This document shows positions 32,561 to 44,956 of a stretch of DNA of 64,000 nucleotides, one piece after another; within the stretch, counting starts at the first letter, position 1; every line of letters starts with the position of its first letter. Origin of the DNA: Undaria pinnatifida (taxonomy: Eukaryota > Sar > Phaeophyceae > Laminariales > Alariaceae); the NCBI GenBank assembly GCA_012845835.1, contig JABAKD010000018.1:6007862-6071861 (forward strand), given 5' to 3'. A program made the position numbers and the translations under genes. The notes beneath the pieces are model-generated. The model was not told where the DNA came from and did not search any database. It saw only the letters and a program-made list of their open reading frames with translations.

Positions 32561-33880
32561 TAGATGGCACTAGCAACTGAGCTATCAAACCACGTGACTT
32601 CGTAGCTCAGTGGGTAGTGCTACCAGTATATAACCAACAAAGGACATGTTTTCGAGTTCGTTGAATGATTCTCGCCAACTTCGTGTCAGGGATCTCCGGG
32701 GTTCTCCCCTCGCCTCGCACTGCGGTGGTATCCAGGAGCACACTATCATAACCCTTTACAACGTCTCCAGCGCGCACGCTCGAACAGTACCACAGGTACA
32801 AAGATGAAGTCGGCGAGAATCGAACTCACGAGACGTTCTTTGTTCTATCATCTATCCATGTGTACGGTAAATGAAGTACATCTTGACGGGGGTGAGGGAT
32901 GGGGGTGATGACGAGGAAAGGTACGGGTGGAGTGTATATACCTCTTTGCCATGCACGGCCGTAGTCTAAAGACGATAGGCCCTAACAGCCCTGCGTACAA
33001 TGCCGGGACGGGGCACGTCGGGTTTTAAGAGGGGGCAGTTATTACGTGCACGAAGCCGTGGGGTGTCCGGCGAATGGCATGAAGAGTGGGCTGCATCCTA
33101 CTACGAACATCAGAGCCGCTTGTGAGGCGGGCTTCGGCGCATCGTGCATACTTTGTTGCAGATGGGTGCTTTTGCTTCGAATTTCTTGGTATGTTTTCTG
33201 GAGTCGCATTTCCAGACGCAGCGGCGGACATGCTATGCAATTGCCTCGTGGGTGCCTGACCGTGTACACACGACGTGATACGACCACCCCCCTTACGCGG
33301 AGTAAAGGTTCTCTACACCGCACACTATGACTTTCACCGACCACCATCCATAGGTGTCGCCGACAAAGCCAAGCCAAACGGTACCCTGGTTGTCTAGCTC
33401 ACGCCGTGAGTTGCGCGTTTTACAGCGCCGTCGGGGCGGGGGGGGATAAGAGCTAGCGCAAGAGCAAGCCCCTTGCAAGAACAACAGTAGAAGACACTCA
33501 GAGATCCCTGTGAGCTCGGTGTGAACTCGCTGTGGACAACAAAAAAATGTAAACAAAAGTGGTGGCCCTCCGGATGGTGGGGGCAGGGGTGATGACGTGT
33601 CCGGGATTCGAATCCGCGTGTATCCGCGTGTACCGTTGCCCGGTGTTTGTTTTATTGCTTCCGGGTCCAAAGTGTTAAACAGCGCCGGCCTGCAGCAAGC
33701 ATCACATAGATTGTGTGTGCTTGAGACGGAAACGCTTTCGCGGGGAAGCGAATTATTAGGGATGCGCTCGAGCATAGCATCGCCGAGGTGTCCGTAGTAC
33801 AATTTGTGTAGTTAGCCATTTTATGGTATACTGTAATGTGACGAAAACTACGGTAGAAGGGTCACTTTTGGGGCTATTTT
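32561..33880. other. No supported gene; tRNA-promoter-like scraps
   Basis: TAGCTCAGTGGGTAG near 32604 resembles a pol III A box, and GAGAATCGAACTC near 32816 an inverted B box. GGATTCGAATCC at 33604 is a palindromic B-box core. No cloverleaf can be folded from any of them, so they are at most SINE or tRNA scraps. Confidence 0.4.
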
Positions 33881-33884
33881 GCAG

Positions 33885-34075
33885 TGACTTAGGGCTACCG
33901 CGCGGCTGATCCCCCAGTTCCCTTGCGTCCTTAAGCTTTTGTGATGTTTGAAATCACGCCATATGAACCCGCAATTGAATGGTTAGCCATGCTTCGCCAT
34001 CAAACATACTTCGTATCTCCTTCGTAACTCGTTTTGTCGGTGAGGTACAGAGTCAGTCGTGCTAGTGGCCCAAAC
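33885..34075 (+). mobile_element. Solo arm of the ACTCGTGCGAGT inverted-repeat element
   Basis: GATCCCCCAGTTCCCTTGCG, TATGAACCC, GAATGGTTAGCCATGCTTCG and GAGGTACAGAGTCAGTCGTG follow the same order as the left terminal repeat of the 36156-38348 element. No partner arm is evident nearby. Confidence 0.7.
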
Positions 34076-34469
34076 CCAACAATGAAAAGGGGGTATGATA
34101 CAGTACTGCAATGCAGTGGCATTGGTCTGTGATGCGTTGGCTGCATCGCTGAAAGCACTCCAACTGTGTCATGATAGCTGCCCAATCTAGTTAGATTGGG
34201 TTCGGAAAGCACTTGGATGGTTCTTCATGATAATTGCCCAAAATGAAGTGGTGAGACTAAGGCACGTTGTTTATGGCATAGCTCGAAAAGGGTATATAGG
34301 GTTGGGCACTGGTAGCCTCAATCAGTAGTCATAGTACGGCCTTCGACAGCAACCAGTATGCTGGATTGCAGCAGCCGTATACAGAATACTGGTCCTGCCA
34401 AAGTGATGTTGATGGGTTTCCATAATATAACGTGACGCTTGTCTCGGATGTTCGTAAGATCCAACCTTC

Positions 34470-34575
34470 TGGCAGCATCTACTGGCAGAATCAATCAGCA
34501 GACAGCTACTGCCAGCAGATTACTACTGGCAGTACATTAATATTGCCAGTACGTACTGCCAGTGCCCAACCCTTG
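34470..34575. repeat. CTGGCAGTA / TACTGCCAG inverted tandem cluster
   Basis: CTGGCAG, CTACTGGCAG, CTACTGCCAG, TACTGGCAGT and GTACTGCCAGTGCCC occur within 105 bp in both orientations, which would allow extended hairpins. Confidence 0.7.
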
Positions 34576-35115
34576 AAGGAGGAGACTTTGGGTATAGGGC
34601 GGAGACGTGCAGACACACTTTGTCACCCCACGTCAACCAAGAGGTACACCTGCGGGGCGAAGAAACTATATGACGCCATCCAGAATCGCCGAATCCCCCC
34701 CTCGAAAAGGGCAACAGCGTATCACGGAAAGCACGTGTGAAAATCGTTATCGATACGACTGTACAGTTGTACTAATCAGTCTGATTCAAGTATACCTGTG
34801 TTGGTTGTCCTCATGAACATGACGGTTATGATCCATCTTATATCAGCGAGTTCCATATTATGTTCGTAAGGGATTCATGTATAAGGTGCAAGGAGACCGT
34901 TTGGCCGGATTTTTCCCGGCATGTTTGCCATGAGCTGCCACTCGTAGTTTTGCTCCATGTGAGACCGAGTCAGGCTCGTAGGCTGGGTAATATAAGAGAG
35001 AGTTATGTGTCACCGTCTTGAGTCACCACCACGCCTTCCCGCGCCAGCTACGTGTACACTTTTAGAGATCTATCAACAACCTGGTAAGAAACTTTGATAA
35101 ACAGTAAGGCTATGT
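34576..35115. other. No supported gene
   Basis: No repeats or exon-like frames of note. Confidence 0.3.
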
Positions 35116-35124
35116 AATCGCGGG

Positions 35125-35376
35125 CGCGTGCTACGATAGAGGTGCCCCACTTCCTTTTCTAATACTACCCCTCAATGTGGCAGCTTAGAAAACCTCTCCC
35201 AAAAACTGATTTGAAAAAAAAAAAAAATGCTACCGGATGAAACATCCCCATGGCCTAGGTTATAGAACGAGAATTAGGTGAGGGGGAATGTCGTATTTCC
35301 GACAATTTTGGGTTAAGGAGCCCCGTCATTCAGAAAACATTTCAGACGAAAAGTGTTACCTCCATCGTAGCACGTG
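35125..35376 (+). mobile_element. MITE, ACGCGTGCTACGATAG family, best-preserved copy
   Basis: Ends CGCGTGCTACGATAGAGGT and ACCTCCATCGTAGCACGTG are flanked by TCGCGGG at 35118-35124 and 35377-35383, a candidate 7-bp target-site duplication. The interior is CCATGGCCTAGG, GAGAATTAGGTGAGGGGGAA and TTTTGGGTTAAGGAGCCCCG. At about 250 bp with no coding capacity it serves as the family reference. TSD length and TIR are compatible with an hAT-type source, but this is not proven. Confidence 0.9.
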
Positions 35377-36155
35377 TCGCGGGTCATATTCTGGCCCAAG
35401 ACGGTTATACAGTCATGGGTTTTCCAACGATACATAGGGGGTAGTCCTCAGCTGAAGAGCCTCAGCGGTCTGAGACGAATTTGTCCGAAAACAGCTACCC
35501 CTATTTTTTGGCACGTGTCATGCGTGTGATATCTACACCAGGAAACCTAGAGGTATCGTCAGTACCGCGCCCAGGGTATGAGACCGCTAGGCACGGCCAG
35601 CACAATCCGAAGGCATTATTCCCGACAGCCAAGGTAAAAACACAGGGTGAGCGAGAAGCATTTCATGAAATTATTCCAACAACGTCGACTGTGAGTTCGA
35701 CACATTTAGGGCCGTACTCATTTTGTTGCAGGCTGCGTAATACACCGACCGGTTGTCCGTTTTCAGTAAGTCTTCATGAGTCGAAAACATAATATAAATT
35801 ACTGCAGTATTTCCCCGCCAGGAGCGTTTTGATGCCTAAGATCGTATGGGTCACTCGTCGCCTATAAGTGATGTGTCTTGGTTGTTGCTAGCTTCCGTGT
35901 AGTCCGCGTAGACCACCTTGGGTGTCGAGTGACTGGCCCCTCTCTGGCAACCCGCTGGGGGGAATGTTGCGGCTCTGGCCACGAAGCTGAGGGGTTGCTA
36001 TGAGGCGGCCAACCAGCTGTTGGGGTGCTATGACTGTGGAAACCAGCTGGGGAGGGACGGCGTTGTGGAGTGGTCAAGACTAAGATCAGAGAGATTTGAT
36101 TGATAATTTGTAGTGAGTATAGGAGCTTACCTAAGCGAGAAAATGGGATGTTTGA

Positions 36156-38348
36156 GGTCACTCGTGCGAGTGACCCCCCTGCTCCTTGCGGTGTGATAGG
36201 ATTTCGTGCTGCTTTAATATTTTCGATATGAATCCCTAAAGGGATGGTTAGCTACGTTGCGCCAAACTTACCACCTAACGTGTTTTGGTCAATGAGGTAC
36301 AGAGTCACTCGTGCGAGTGGCTCATACCAGGTAGTGCAAAACGGGGGGGTACCGCCTACCGTAGCCTTGCTGGGTAGTAAGCGTCTCGCCCGAAATGAAC
36401 GCCCCGAGGCCTGGTTTTCAGCGAAAGCGAGCGTAACCCGGAGTAAACGACGCCCAGTTAAACAAAAAATACGAGAAACGCCCCGGGCACACAGTAAGCG
36501 CCCCTCCCTTCCAAATGATTGGGATAAACGCCCAGGAGCGGGTCAGCCAAGACTATTGAGCGAGGAGAGTGGAGCGGTTTCCGAAGCAGGCAAGGCCGTA
36601 TTTTACGTGGAAATGTCGACACATGGGCGGGTACATGTGTTGAGGAAATAGCAGAACAGACATAATCAGCCAAGCACAGATGACCAGCTACAGAAATATA
36701 ACACTTTGAAGACCTTCCACCTTTTCAAAATAACTAGATGACCAAGCTACTCAAAATACCGGTGATACTCGCGTGAGACACAGCACCTGTCCCAGCCGGG
36801 CCGCCAACCTCCCACGATTTCCCACGACGCCACCGTCGTGGCGTCGGAGGTGGGTGTGCTCGACCACAATCAGCTTCGTCGCTGTCGAGTAGAAGTGCCG
36901 CCCCTTTGGCCCCAACGAACGCTCCAAGTCAAAGCTCGGAGGGTGAATGCAAGGGAGTGGTCCGCGCTGCCCCACCTGCGCAGCAGGCGCGAGAGCAGGT
37001 GCCGCCGTGCCCTTCCTCGTGGGCGCCGCTCCACCAAGATGGCTCAAGCTTCCCCAAGAGTTTGACTGGCCTTCCGTGGTTATATCGGTGCTGGGTGCAT
37101 TGTCGGTGATGCCGGATTGCGACATGACCAGCCCCTGCTGCTGCGCTGTTCCTAGGCGTGTGAGGGGTGGTTTGCTTGATTTTTTGCGTCGCCCCCGGGG
37201 GGCGAGAAATCCCGAAATGTATTGTCAGAAAACATCTCGACCACGTAGTAAAACGCCCCCCCGGTTGCATTTTCGAGCTTGCACAATCGCAACGCCACGG
37301 GGGGCGTTTACTGGCGATCGAGGGGGGCGTCTACTGGTGATCAAGGCTACGGTAGGGGCGGTACCCCCAATTTTCACCACCGGGGTCAAAACCAAAAAAG
37401 GGTATACCTCTGGTCAAGGCTACGGTAGGGGGGGTACCCCCAATTTTCACCACCGGTTCATAGCCAAAAAAGGGTATACCTCTGATCAAGGCTACGGTAA
37501 GGGGGGTACCCCCAATTTTCACCACCGGGTCATAGCCAAAAAAGGGTATACCTCTGATCAAGTCTACGGTAGGGGGTACCCCCAATTTTCACTACCGGGT
37601 CAAAGCCAAAAAAGGGTATACCTCTGATCAAGGCTACGGTAGGAGAGGAGGATACTTCAACTTTCACCAGGCTAAACTCGTGGCTTCTGGGGAAAACATG
37701 TTGTACTATTGAGCAATTGCCCTTCTGAGACAGGTAGGCAAGGTGGAGTGAGCAGGGTGGGGGCGCTCGTGGGCGCGCACAACCTCACCCTCAGGATCAC
37801 GCTATGCAACTACCCGATAGTCAGACCTACAGCAGCAATGCCTGAACCTTCCTACTGGATAAGTGTCCAATGTACCACATACCAATGTACCGACACACAC
37901 ACCTACGGTCCATTGTATAGCTCGTACTTGTGTACAACCTACCGAAGTACCACAAAGAGTATTCCCAGAATATCCAGCATCAACTTACTACAATTAACAA
38001 TTCAATATTCAAACTATCCAATCAGATTATCTACAGCAGCTCAGCCGATACACACTGTCGCTATCACTAACAGAATGACTTCACCGGGGTCAAAGCCAAA
38101 AAAGGGTATACCTCTGATCAAGGCTACGGTAAGGGGGTACCCCCGATTTTCACTCTACCAGATCTGAACTACCGTACTCGCGCGAGTGAGTGACTCTGTA
38201 TTTCACTGACAAAAACACGTTCGGTGTTTGTTTTTGTTCAAGCGTGGACAAACAACCATCCCTTTTCGTCTTTATATCGAGATTGTTGAACAGCACGAAA
38301 GAAAGCCTGTGACCGCAAGGAACAGGGGGGTCACTCGCACGAGTAACC
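36156..38348. mobile_element. 2.2-kb element with about 180-bp terminal inverted repeats
   Basis: The left repeat (36156-36335) and right repeat (about 38165-38348) are reverse complements: GGTYACTCGTGCGAGTGACC CCCCTG, TCCTTGCGGT, AAGGGATGGTT, ACGTGTTTT and ACAGAGTCACTC in order. Each arm is itself bracketed by the near-palindrome ACTCGTGCGAGT. The interior has no recognisable transposase but holds a 70-bp tandem array (37339-37640). Flanking duplications are not clear. It is probably a non-autonomous DNA element. Confidence 0.75.
37339..37640. repeat. About 72-bp tandem array, four units plus partial
   Basis: Unit landmarks are GATCAAGGCTACGGTAGGGG, GGTACCCCCAATTTTCACCA and GCCAAAAAAGGGTATACCTC. 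Several units are 72 bp, which keeps frame and creates an apparent repetitive protein (KKGYTSDQGYG). A separate single unit lies at 38084-38155, just inside the right terminal repeat. Confidence 0.92.
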
Positions 38349-38399
38349 CCGAGCCACACTGGCAAAAAAAGTGCCCAAAAGGGGGTAATCCACCCCGCC

Positions 38400-39000
38400 C
38401 CCTAACGCAGCATTGGTCTGGCCAGCGCAATTACGGTGTAGTCCAGGGCATAGTTTCCGTTCACCGAATACGCGCATGATCCGCGAAAATAATATAAATC
38501 AGGCATATACCCAGGAAACACCGCCACTCGATCATCCCCCAATATCATCTACCTTGTCGAACGTTATTTCATTTGCCTTCCGATAAAGTGCAGTGCGTAA
38601 TTCATTCCCATGTGAGAACGATTTCTCGTGTCCTTTTTGGGCGGTACGTAATGCGAAACCTGATATAACACACCGAATACCGCCACTCTCGCCACATCTC
38701 TTCTCCTTCCCTGCGTGTCACTTGAACGCGCACACACTTTCCTTAGCTCTTGTCTATCCGCGCAATGGTTCGAGAAGAGCGCGAGGTGCGAACAGCAAAC
38801 AAAGTGACATGTACGAACGTACGCCGCAACGAAAATCAGCCGAGGAGGAGGCTGCCTACGCCCTACAGCCTATGCCGAACTTTGGCGAACAATAACTGTT
38901 GCATGCCTTGGACAGCAAATGTCCCCATTTCGCGATCTATACGTTCGTGGATATGGATAAATGCCTGAGCGCTGCTCTGTCAACAACTGACGGGTTCGTG
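38400..39000. other. No supported gene
   Basis: Open frames are short and show no domain. This is the transition into the satellite region. Confidence 0.3.
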
Positions 39001-39049
39001 TTGCACCTCGCTTCATTTAACTTGTCACCCGAAGATACGCTGCTTGTCT

Positions 39050-42000
39050 TCATTGGTTCACCACATACATGTATTTTCCTTTCCTCCTTAGCCGCACCAA
39101 AGTTTTATCCCCCCCCGTCGTCATGGAGGTAGTTAGTTGGTCACCCCCTCCGCCCCCTGCCGTTGCTATCTTCCTGGAGGAACTTTGGCAGCACGTCATA
39201 CTAAGTGTTGTAGTCATCCGCTCGTATCTGCGACCTACTACTTGTTGCACCTTTTCAACTGAAAGTATGAACCGAAGGCAATGCTACTTCACAATATTGG
39301 TCTATACCTACTAGTACTATGTTTTCGTTTCCTCTTATGCCGCATTCAGGCATTATCCCCCCACGCCATGGGGGTGTTAGTCTGCCACCCTCTCCCCATC
39401 CTAGCTTCCTGGAGGAGCTTAAGCGGCTCACCATAATAACCGTCGGAGCCAACCGCACCTCGGCAACCCATTACGTTCCTAGTTCTTCCTGCATCTCATT
39501 GGCTTTCCGTATGAATAATGCGCTGCCCCTTGTTTTTGGCTATCTTCTTTTACCTGAAACCGCATTTACGGGTTATTTCCACGCCATGGGGGTGTTAGTC
39601 TGTCGTCCCCTTCCCCCTTGCCTTTCCTGTCCTTGAAAAAAAACTTTGGCGGTTTACATCATAACTACTGTTGGCGCCGCTCCTCTCCCCCTCCTAGCTT
39701 CCTGGAGGAGCTTACGCGGCTTACCATAGCAACCAACCACTGGGGCCAGCCGCACCTTGGCAACCAATTACATACCTAGTTCTTGCTGCACCTCATTGGC
39801 CTACCGTATGAATCGAACATGCGCTACTTCTCATTTTTGGTGTAGTTCTGTTTCCCTAAACCGCATTAAAGCCTTATTTCCACGCCATGGAGGTTTCAGT
39901 CTGTCGTCTCTTCCCCTCCCCTGCCCCTCGCATCCTTCAATCGAAACGTTAGCGATACATCATATAACTACTGTTGGCGCCGCTCCTCCTCAACCAACTT
40001 CGGCCTACAGGTAGCGTTTTTTTTAGTGCTGTGCCTCACTTCGTTCAACTTATCAGCCAAGATTATGCTACTTACGGATAACGGCCTGTCATATCTATTT
40101 TCCTTTCCTCCTACGCCGCATGCAGGCTTTTGTCAAATCCATCCCCTCCGCCGCTGTCCCTCCTCGCCTCTTCGATGAACTTTGGCGGCACGTCATAAAC
40201 GAAGCTAGAGACGGCTATCCGCGCAGCCAACAACCATGCCTAGTCTTTGTTGTGCTTCACTGTGTTCAAACTATCAGCCCAATTGACGTCACTTCATAAT
40301 ACATTTGTCTACCTCATGCATTTTCCTTTCCGCCTTACGCCGTATCCAGGGTACGCCACGGGAATGTGAGTTTGTCGTCCCCTTTCCCCCTGCCCCACCT
40401 ATGAAGCTTTATGGCTTCACATATAATTACTGTTGGTGCCACTCCTCCTCAACCAACTTCGACCTACTGGCAGCGTTTTTTAATTGTTTTTATTGTTTTG
40501 CCTCACTTCGTTCAACTTATCCGCCAAGCATAAGCTATTTACGGACATTGGTCTGCTGCACGTAACATCCTTTTCCCTCTTAAGGCGTATCTAGGCGTTA
40601 TCCCCACGCCATGGAGGGGCTAGTCTGCCAACCACCTCGCCCCTGCCCCTCCTGGCCTCCTGGGGTCCCGAACTTTGGCGGCACGTCGCAGACGAATCTA
40701 GAGACGGTTATCCGCAACCAACTCCTGTGCCTAATTTTGGATGTATTTCATTGCGCTTAAATCACCTACCGAATCGACGCCACTTCTTTCAGGCCTACCT
40801 GATGCACTTTCCTTTCCCCCCAAGCCGTATCCGGGGTTCATCCTCACACGACGGGGGTGTTTGTCTGTCATCCCCTCCCCCCCTGCCCTCTTTAGCCTTC
40901 GAAAAAAACTTTGGCGGTGCATCATAATCACTGTTGGCGCCGTCGTTCCGCAACCAATTGCCGTGGCTTCTTTTTCGTTGTACCTTTCGTCGCTCAGCTT
41001 GCGAACCAACGCACTTTTGACCACGTGTTGGTTTGCTTGGTGTAGTTTCCTTCCTCCTTACGGGCCGCGTCCAGGCTTCTGACCCACGGCATGGGGATGT
41101 TTGTCCGTCACCCCCCCCCGCTGCCCCTCCTAGCCTCCATGGGGAAAACTTCGGTGGCACGTCATTGTAACATGAGCCCATCTGATATGTCTCCCTGAGC
41201 TGCATACTATCTCATGTGGGTGATAATCTGCCCGACCCCGACCCCCCTTTTGTATCGGTGTTGAGGGTCTTTGAGTGATAACGCTTCGGCCATGCGTGAT
41301 AACGACTACACCCCCCGCCCTTCTCGCCTGCTCCTCATAGCCTCCAGGCGAATCTGCTTTCGGAGCTTAAGACGAGACACACCCTCCTCCAGGTGGCTAC
41401 CTTTGTATGGAAGCCGAGACGACGTAGGACGTACCCCCCTACAGACCGTCTTTCTCGCCGATCCTTACTCCCCTCAGCTTATGAACCGAACATACGCTAC
41501 TGATTTATCTGTACCTAAGTGCATGTTCCTTTCATAGTAAACCGCATCCAGGCTTCATCCCACGCCATAATGGTGATGGTCTGTCACCCTCCTCCCCAAT
41601 GGTCAAAAGACCAGTACAATGAGTGCACCGCGCCTCCCCACCCCACCCCCGCCCCCCCTGCTGCAGCTGGCGACCCCGCAATTGAGATTTGAAGCGAGAC
41701 ACCCTCGACATTTTCCCCCGCCCCCCCTGCTGCAGCTGGCGACCCCGCAATTGAGATTTGAAGCGAGACACCCACGACATTTTCCCCTGTGCTTGGAAAC
41801 AGACTACCCGCGAGAGGTACCCCCTACGGGCCCTTTTCCTTGCTGTACCGCGCTCCCTTGGATGCCTGAACCGAACATAAGGTGTACTTTTCTTGTGATT
41901 CGTCTACCTACCGCAATATATTTCCTCATCTGGCTTCTTTTTCCTCCCCGCCATGGGGGTGCTATGTCTGCCACCCCTCCCCCCCCCCCCCGGTCCGTCG

Positions 42001-42240
42001 TAGCTTCCTGGAGGAATTTTGGTAGCAGAGAATAATTACTGGTCGAGCCAGCCGCTCATCCGCAACCAAACATTGGACCGGTTTTCCTGTCGTGCCGAAC
42101 ATATTCTACCCCTTACTATTGGCCCACCGATTTCAGCCCCCTTTTCTCCTAAGCCTCGCGTGGGCTTCATCCGACCCCACGGCTTAGGTGTTACCCTTGT
42201 CACCCTCTCCCTAAGTGCCAACCGTTAAGGTTCCAACTCG
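39050..42240 (+). repeat. Degenerate satellite array, unit about 220-300 bp
   Basis: The anchor CACGCCATGGGGGTGTTAGT CTG, in varying states of decay, recurs near 39115, 39365, 39583, 39881, 40351, 40606, 40848, 41087, 41560, 41950 and 42175. Each is followed by C-rich sequence, CTCCTAGCTTCCTGGAGGAA or a variant, CTTTGGCGGCACGTCATAA, TGTTGGCGCCG and TGCACCTCATTGG. All units share one orientation. The short frames arising here are satellite by-products. A 68-bp block is perfectly duplicated at about 41650-41790. Confidence 0.88.
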
Positions 42241-42429
42241 AGTCTGCAACTCCGTTAGCGCCGGCCAGGTTTCACCGCGAGCCTGCAAGGGTCCCTGAAC
42301 CCTGAGCTTAAACGGAGTGTTGGGTTACGTTATTACAGTGGAAGGCTCCCAATATTACCGATATTTTCCAGCCCAGTATACCGGCACTATTCAGGGCACC
42401 GGCACTATTGAAAATAGAATCACCGTAGA

Positions 42430-44470
42430 GGGTTTCTATCGTGCCAAGCAATGTCGATACGCATCATGAAGTGGGACTATTATACCCCGCCTCCTTCCCT
42501 GGCCGCAACCCGTCCCAAAACGCCTCCACACCATGGAACCGGCAACTTGCTTAAACCTCTCTTGTCGCAAGTGCCAATGGAATGCTGCGGATCGCCTACA
42601 TGTTCGCTTGCCCTGCTGCATGCCTATTCGCTATGTTTCAATAGAGCACTTGCACAGATCTTCGCTTGCCCTGAATGTCCAACTGCCGGGTCTCAATGGA
42701 GTGCTGTGCGCTACATACTGCATATATCTTCGCTTTTGCCATACATACTGTACTGCATGCGCGCCGGGAGAAGGATGACGTGCTTGCGTGCCAACACAAC
42801 GTGTTAGCGCACGAGCACGTCAAAATTCACCCCGCGGCGTGCATTATAGCTTACATCGGCATACGTCGATACGAATCATTCATGTCACGCTTCCTCCCCT
42901 GGGCGTACCCCGTCCCAAAATGCCTCCACACGATGGATCCGGCAAGAGAATGCTGGAAGCTGTACACGCATTTTTTTTGCCCTGCATGGCTGCACACCAG
43001 GCTTCAATGACGTGCTTCTCGTTGCATACATGTTCGCTTGCTTTACTGCATGCCTATGCGGCCTGGGGTCAATGACGGAGAGCTATGATACGCGTCGCAT
43101 AATTGTTCGCTTGTCCCACTGTACTGCATGCGTGCCGCGTGTAGGGTGACGTGCTTGCGCGCCAACACGACGTGGGAGCGCGCGAGCACGTCAAACTCCA
43201 CCCAAGCGGCGTGCACAATAGTTTGCATAAGTACAGCAGTGCTGCTGCCGCTCACACGAAGCATGCGCGCAAACCACCCCGCCGTTGAAGTTGCGTTGGC
43301 CGCAATTTACTGGCCGTAGCGGGAATTACGGCGATCCAGTTGCCGCGTTTTCGCTCCCGTCGATGAACATCACCGTCAAACCCATCAACATTTCGGCGAT
43401 CTGCCGCCCGCGGAGGCTTCAGTCGCTCTTTCATACGCCAACACCCAGCCTCTCCACTCCCCTGTTGCTGCAGGACGCGTGCTACGATAGTGGTAGCAGA
43501 TTTCGTCTAAAAGGTTTTCCTAATGACGGCGCTGAAGGTAGCATACCCCAACGTAACACTCCGTCCTGTCGGTTCTACACGATGAGACGGGCATATCCGC
43601 GTACCCCATAAAAAACGCCTTCCACGCGGTGAAACCCTCATATCCCCTTAAGCTCTCTTTTCGGCAGTGCACCCTTATGTGATGCCCCGTTCTTAATGTT
43701 TTGACGGGACCGACATATCTCCGCACCCCGTCCAAAACGCCTCCACACGATGAAACCTGCATGTTCCCGATGCCGCTCCTTTAAAGGTAGTATAAACCTG
43801 TGACACTCCCTCCCATACTGGTCAACACGATGGTACGGGTATATCCCCGCACCCTATCCAGCCCCTTTACAATATGAACTTGCATATCCCCTAATGCTCT
43901 CTTGTCGGCAGTGTACCCTCATGCGACACCGTCCTTACTGCTTTAACGCGATGGAACCGGCACATGCCCGCACCCGTTTAAAACCCCTCCATACGATGAA
44001 ACCCATATGTCTTCAATACCTTTCTCCCGAAGGTAGTATACCCCAATGTAACGCCCAGTCTGCCTCAGCATGACGGGAGAGGCATATCCATGCACGTCGC
44101 CCGAAATGCCTCCATTCGATGACCCGAAACCCCCAAATATCTCCTGTCAGCACTATACCCCCATGCAGTACCCCGTCCAACATGTTTGAAGACGATGGGA
44201 CCGGCATATCCTCGCACCCAATGCCCCACAAGACGGAACGGGCATATATACCCTAGACACTGTAACCCCGTGTGATACTCCGACCATAACGCTTCGACAC
44301 AATGGAACCGGCACATCCTCGCACCCCGTCCATACTGCCTTCAATCGATAGAACCATCCACTATCTTAAACCTCGCTCTGTCGGCAGTGTATATGCATAT
44401 CACATCGTCCATAAGTCTGCAACATTTTTGAGGCGGCATATTCCCTACCCTTCTCTCGTGCAGGATTTGC
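42430..44470 (+). repeat. Second tandem array, unit about 120-130 bp
   Basis: The anchor CCGGCATATCCNCGCACCCC GTCC recurs near 43583, 43711, 43838, 43955, 44078, 44200 and 44310, each followed by ACGCCTCCACACGATGAAAC and then a CTCTTGTCGGCAGTGTA block. Looser copies (CCGTCCCAAAAYGCCTCCAC) at 42510 and 42915 have longer spacing with CATGTTCGCTTGCC inserts. A truncated MITE end (ACGCGTGCTACGATAG at 43474) lies inside. Confidence 0.82.
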
Positions 44471-44477
44471 ACCTTTT

Positions 44478-44757
44478 TGTGGCACCACCTCTCTCGTATT
44501 CGCAGTGTACCTTCATGTGGCAACACCTCTCTCGTGTAGGCAGTGTACCTTCAAGTGGCACCACCTCTCTCGTGTTTGCCGTGCACCCTTGATGTTGCAC
44601 CGCCTCTCTCGTGTAGGCAATGTACCTTCATAAGGCACCACCTCTCTCGTGTAGGTAGTGTACCTTCAAGCGGCACCACGTGTCTCGTGTTTGCTGTGTA
44701 CCTTCCATGTTGCACCACCTATTTCGTATACGCAATGTACCTTCATGTAACACCCCA
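44478..44757 (+). repeat. Minisatellite, about 47-bp unit, six to seven copies
   Basis: GGCACCACCTCTCTCGTGTA followed by GGCAGTGTACCTTCAAG repeats with small changes, alternating two variants (GTGTAGGCA and GTGTTTGCYG). It abuts the stop codon of the RZ-finger exon and would lie in its 3' untranslated region. Confidence 0.9.
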
Positions 44758-44782
44758 TCCGTTTCCCCTCGAGGCACCCCCG

Positions 44783-44956
44783 TCAATACATGCGTGGGCC
44801 GCCCACCGTTTCGCCGCATTCTATGCAATTTCCAATGCCGTTGAGCATGCCGCAGTCGCCCACTCCGTACGTATGGCCGTTGGGGCACTGGTACCATTGA
44901 GTTACGCCACCGCTGTTGCCCGTGTCCGCCGCAGCCGCCATCACCAGTTTTACCTC
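44783..44956 (-). CDS. Terminal exon encoding an RZ-type zinc finger (RNF213/ZNFX1-like C-terminus)
   Basis: On the minus strand, acceptor CGTGACTGCAG precedes GAGGTAAAACTGGTGATG. The 57 codons to TGA (44783) read EVKLVMAAAA..., then WYQCPNGHTYGVGDCG, then NCIECGETVGG. The spacing C-P-x-G-H, then CG, then C-x2-CG followed by GG is that of RZ-type zinc fingers, which lie near the C-terminus of RNF213 and ZNFX1-like proteins. The preceding helix ending in E-K/L-x-x-A fits the family. The function of those proteins (RNA or antiviral surveillance, lipid-dependent ubiquitylation) cannot be transferred from the finger alone. No helicase or AAA module is visible upstream, so the gene is partial here or its remaining exons are too dispersed to see. 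Confidence 0.72.
   Translation of the reverse strand, partial: EVKLVMAAAADTGNSGGVTQWYQCPNGHTYGVGDCGMLNGIGNCIECGETVGGPRMY

Noticed and set aside
32590-32690. Possible tRNA gene (TAGCTCAGTGGGTAG A-box-like sequence)
   Set aside because: No acceptor pairing, anticodon arm or proper B box at the right distance; no cloverleaf can be drawn.
33595-33690. Possible tRNA or B box at GGATTCGAATCC
   Set aside because: The core is a palindrome and the flanking T-stem bases do not pair on either strand.
36947-37627. 226-codon plus frame
   Set aside because: Its second half is the 72-bp tandem array and its first half has no domain; it lies inside a non-autonomous element.
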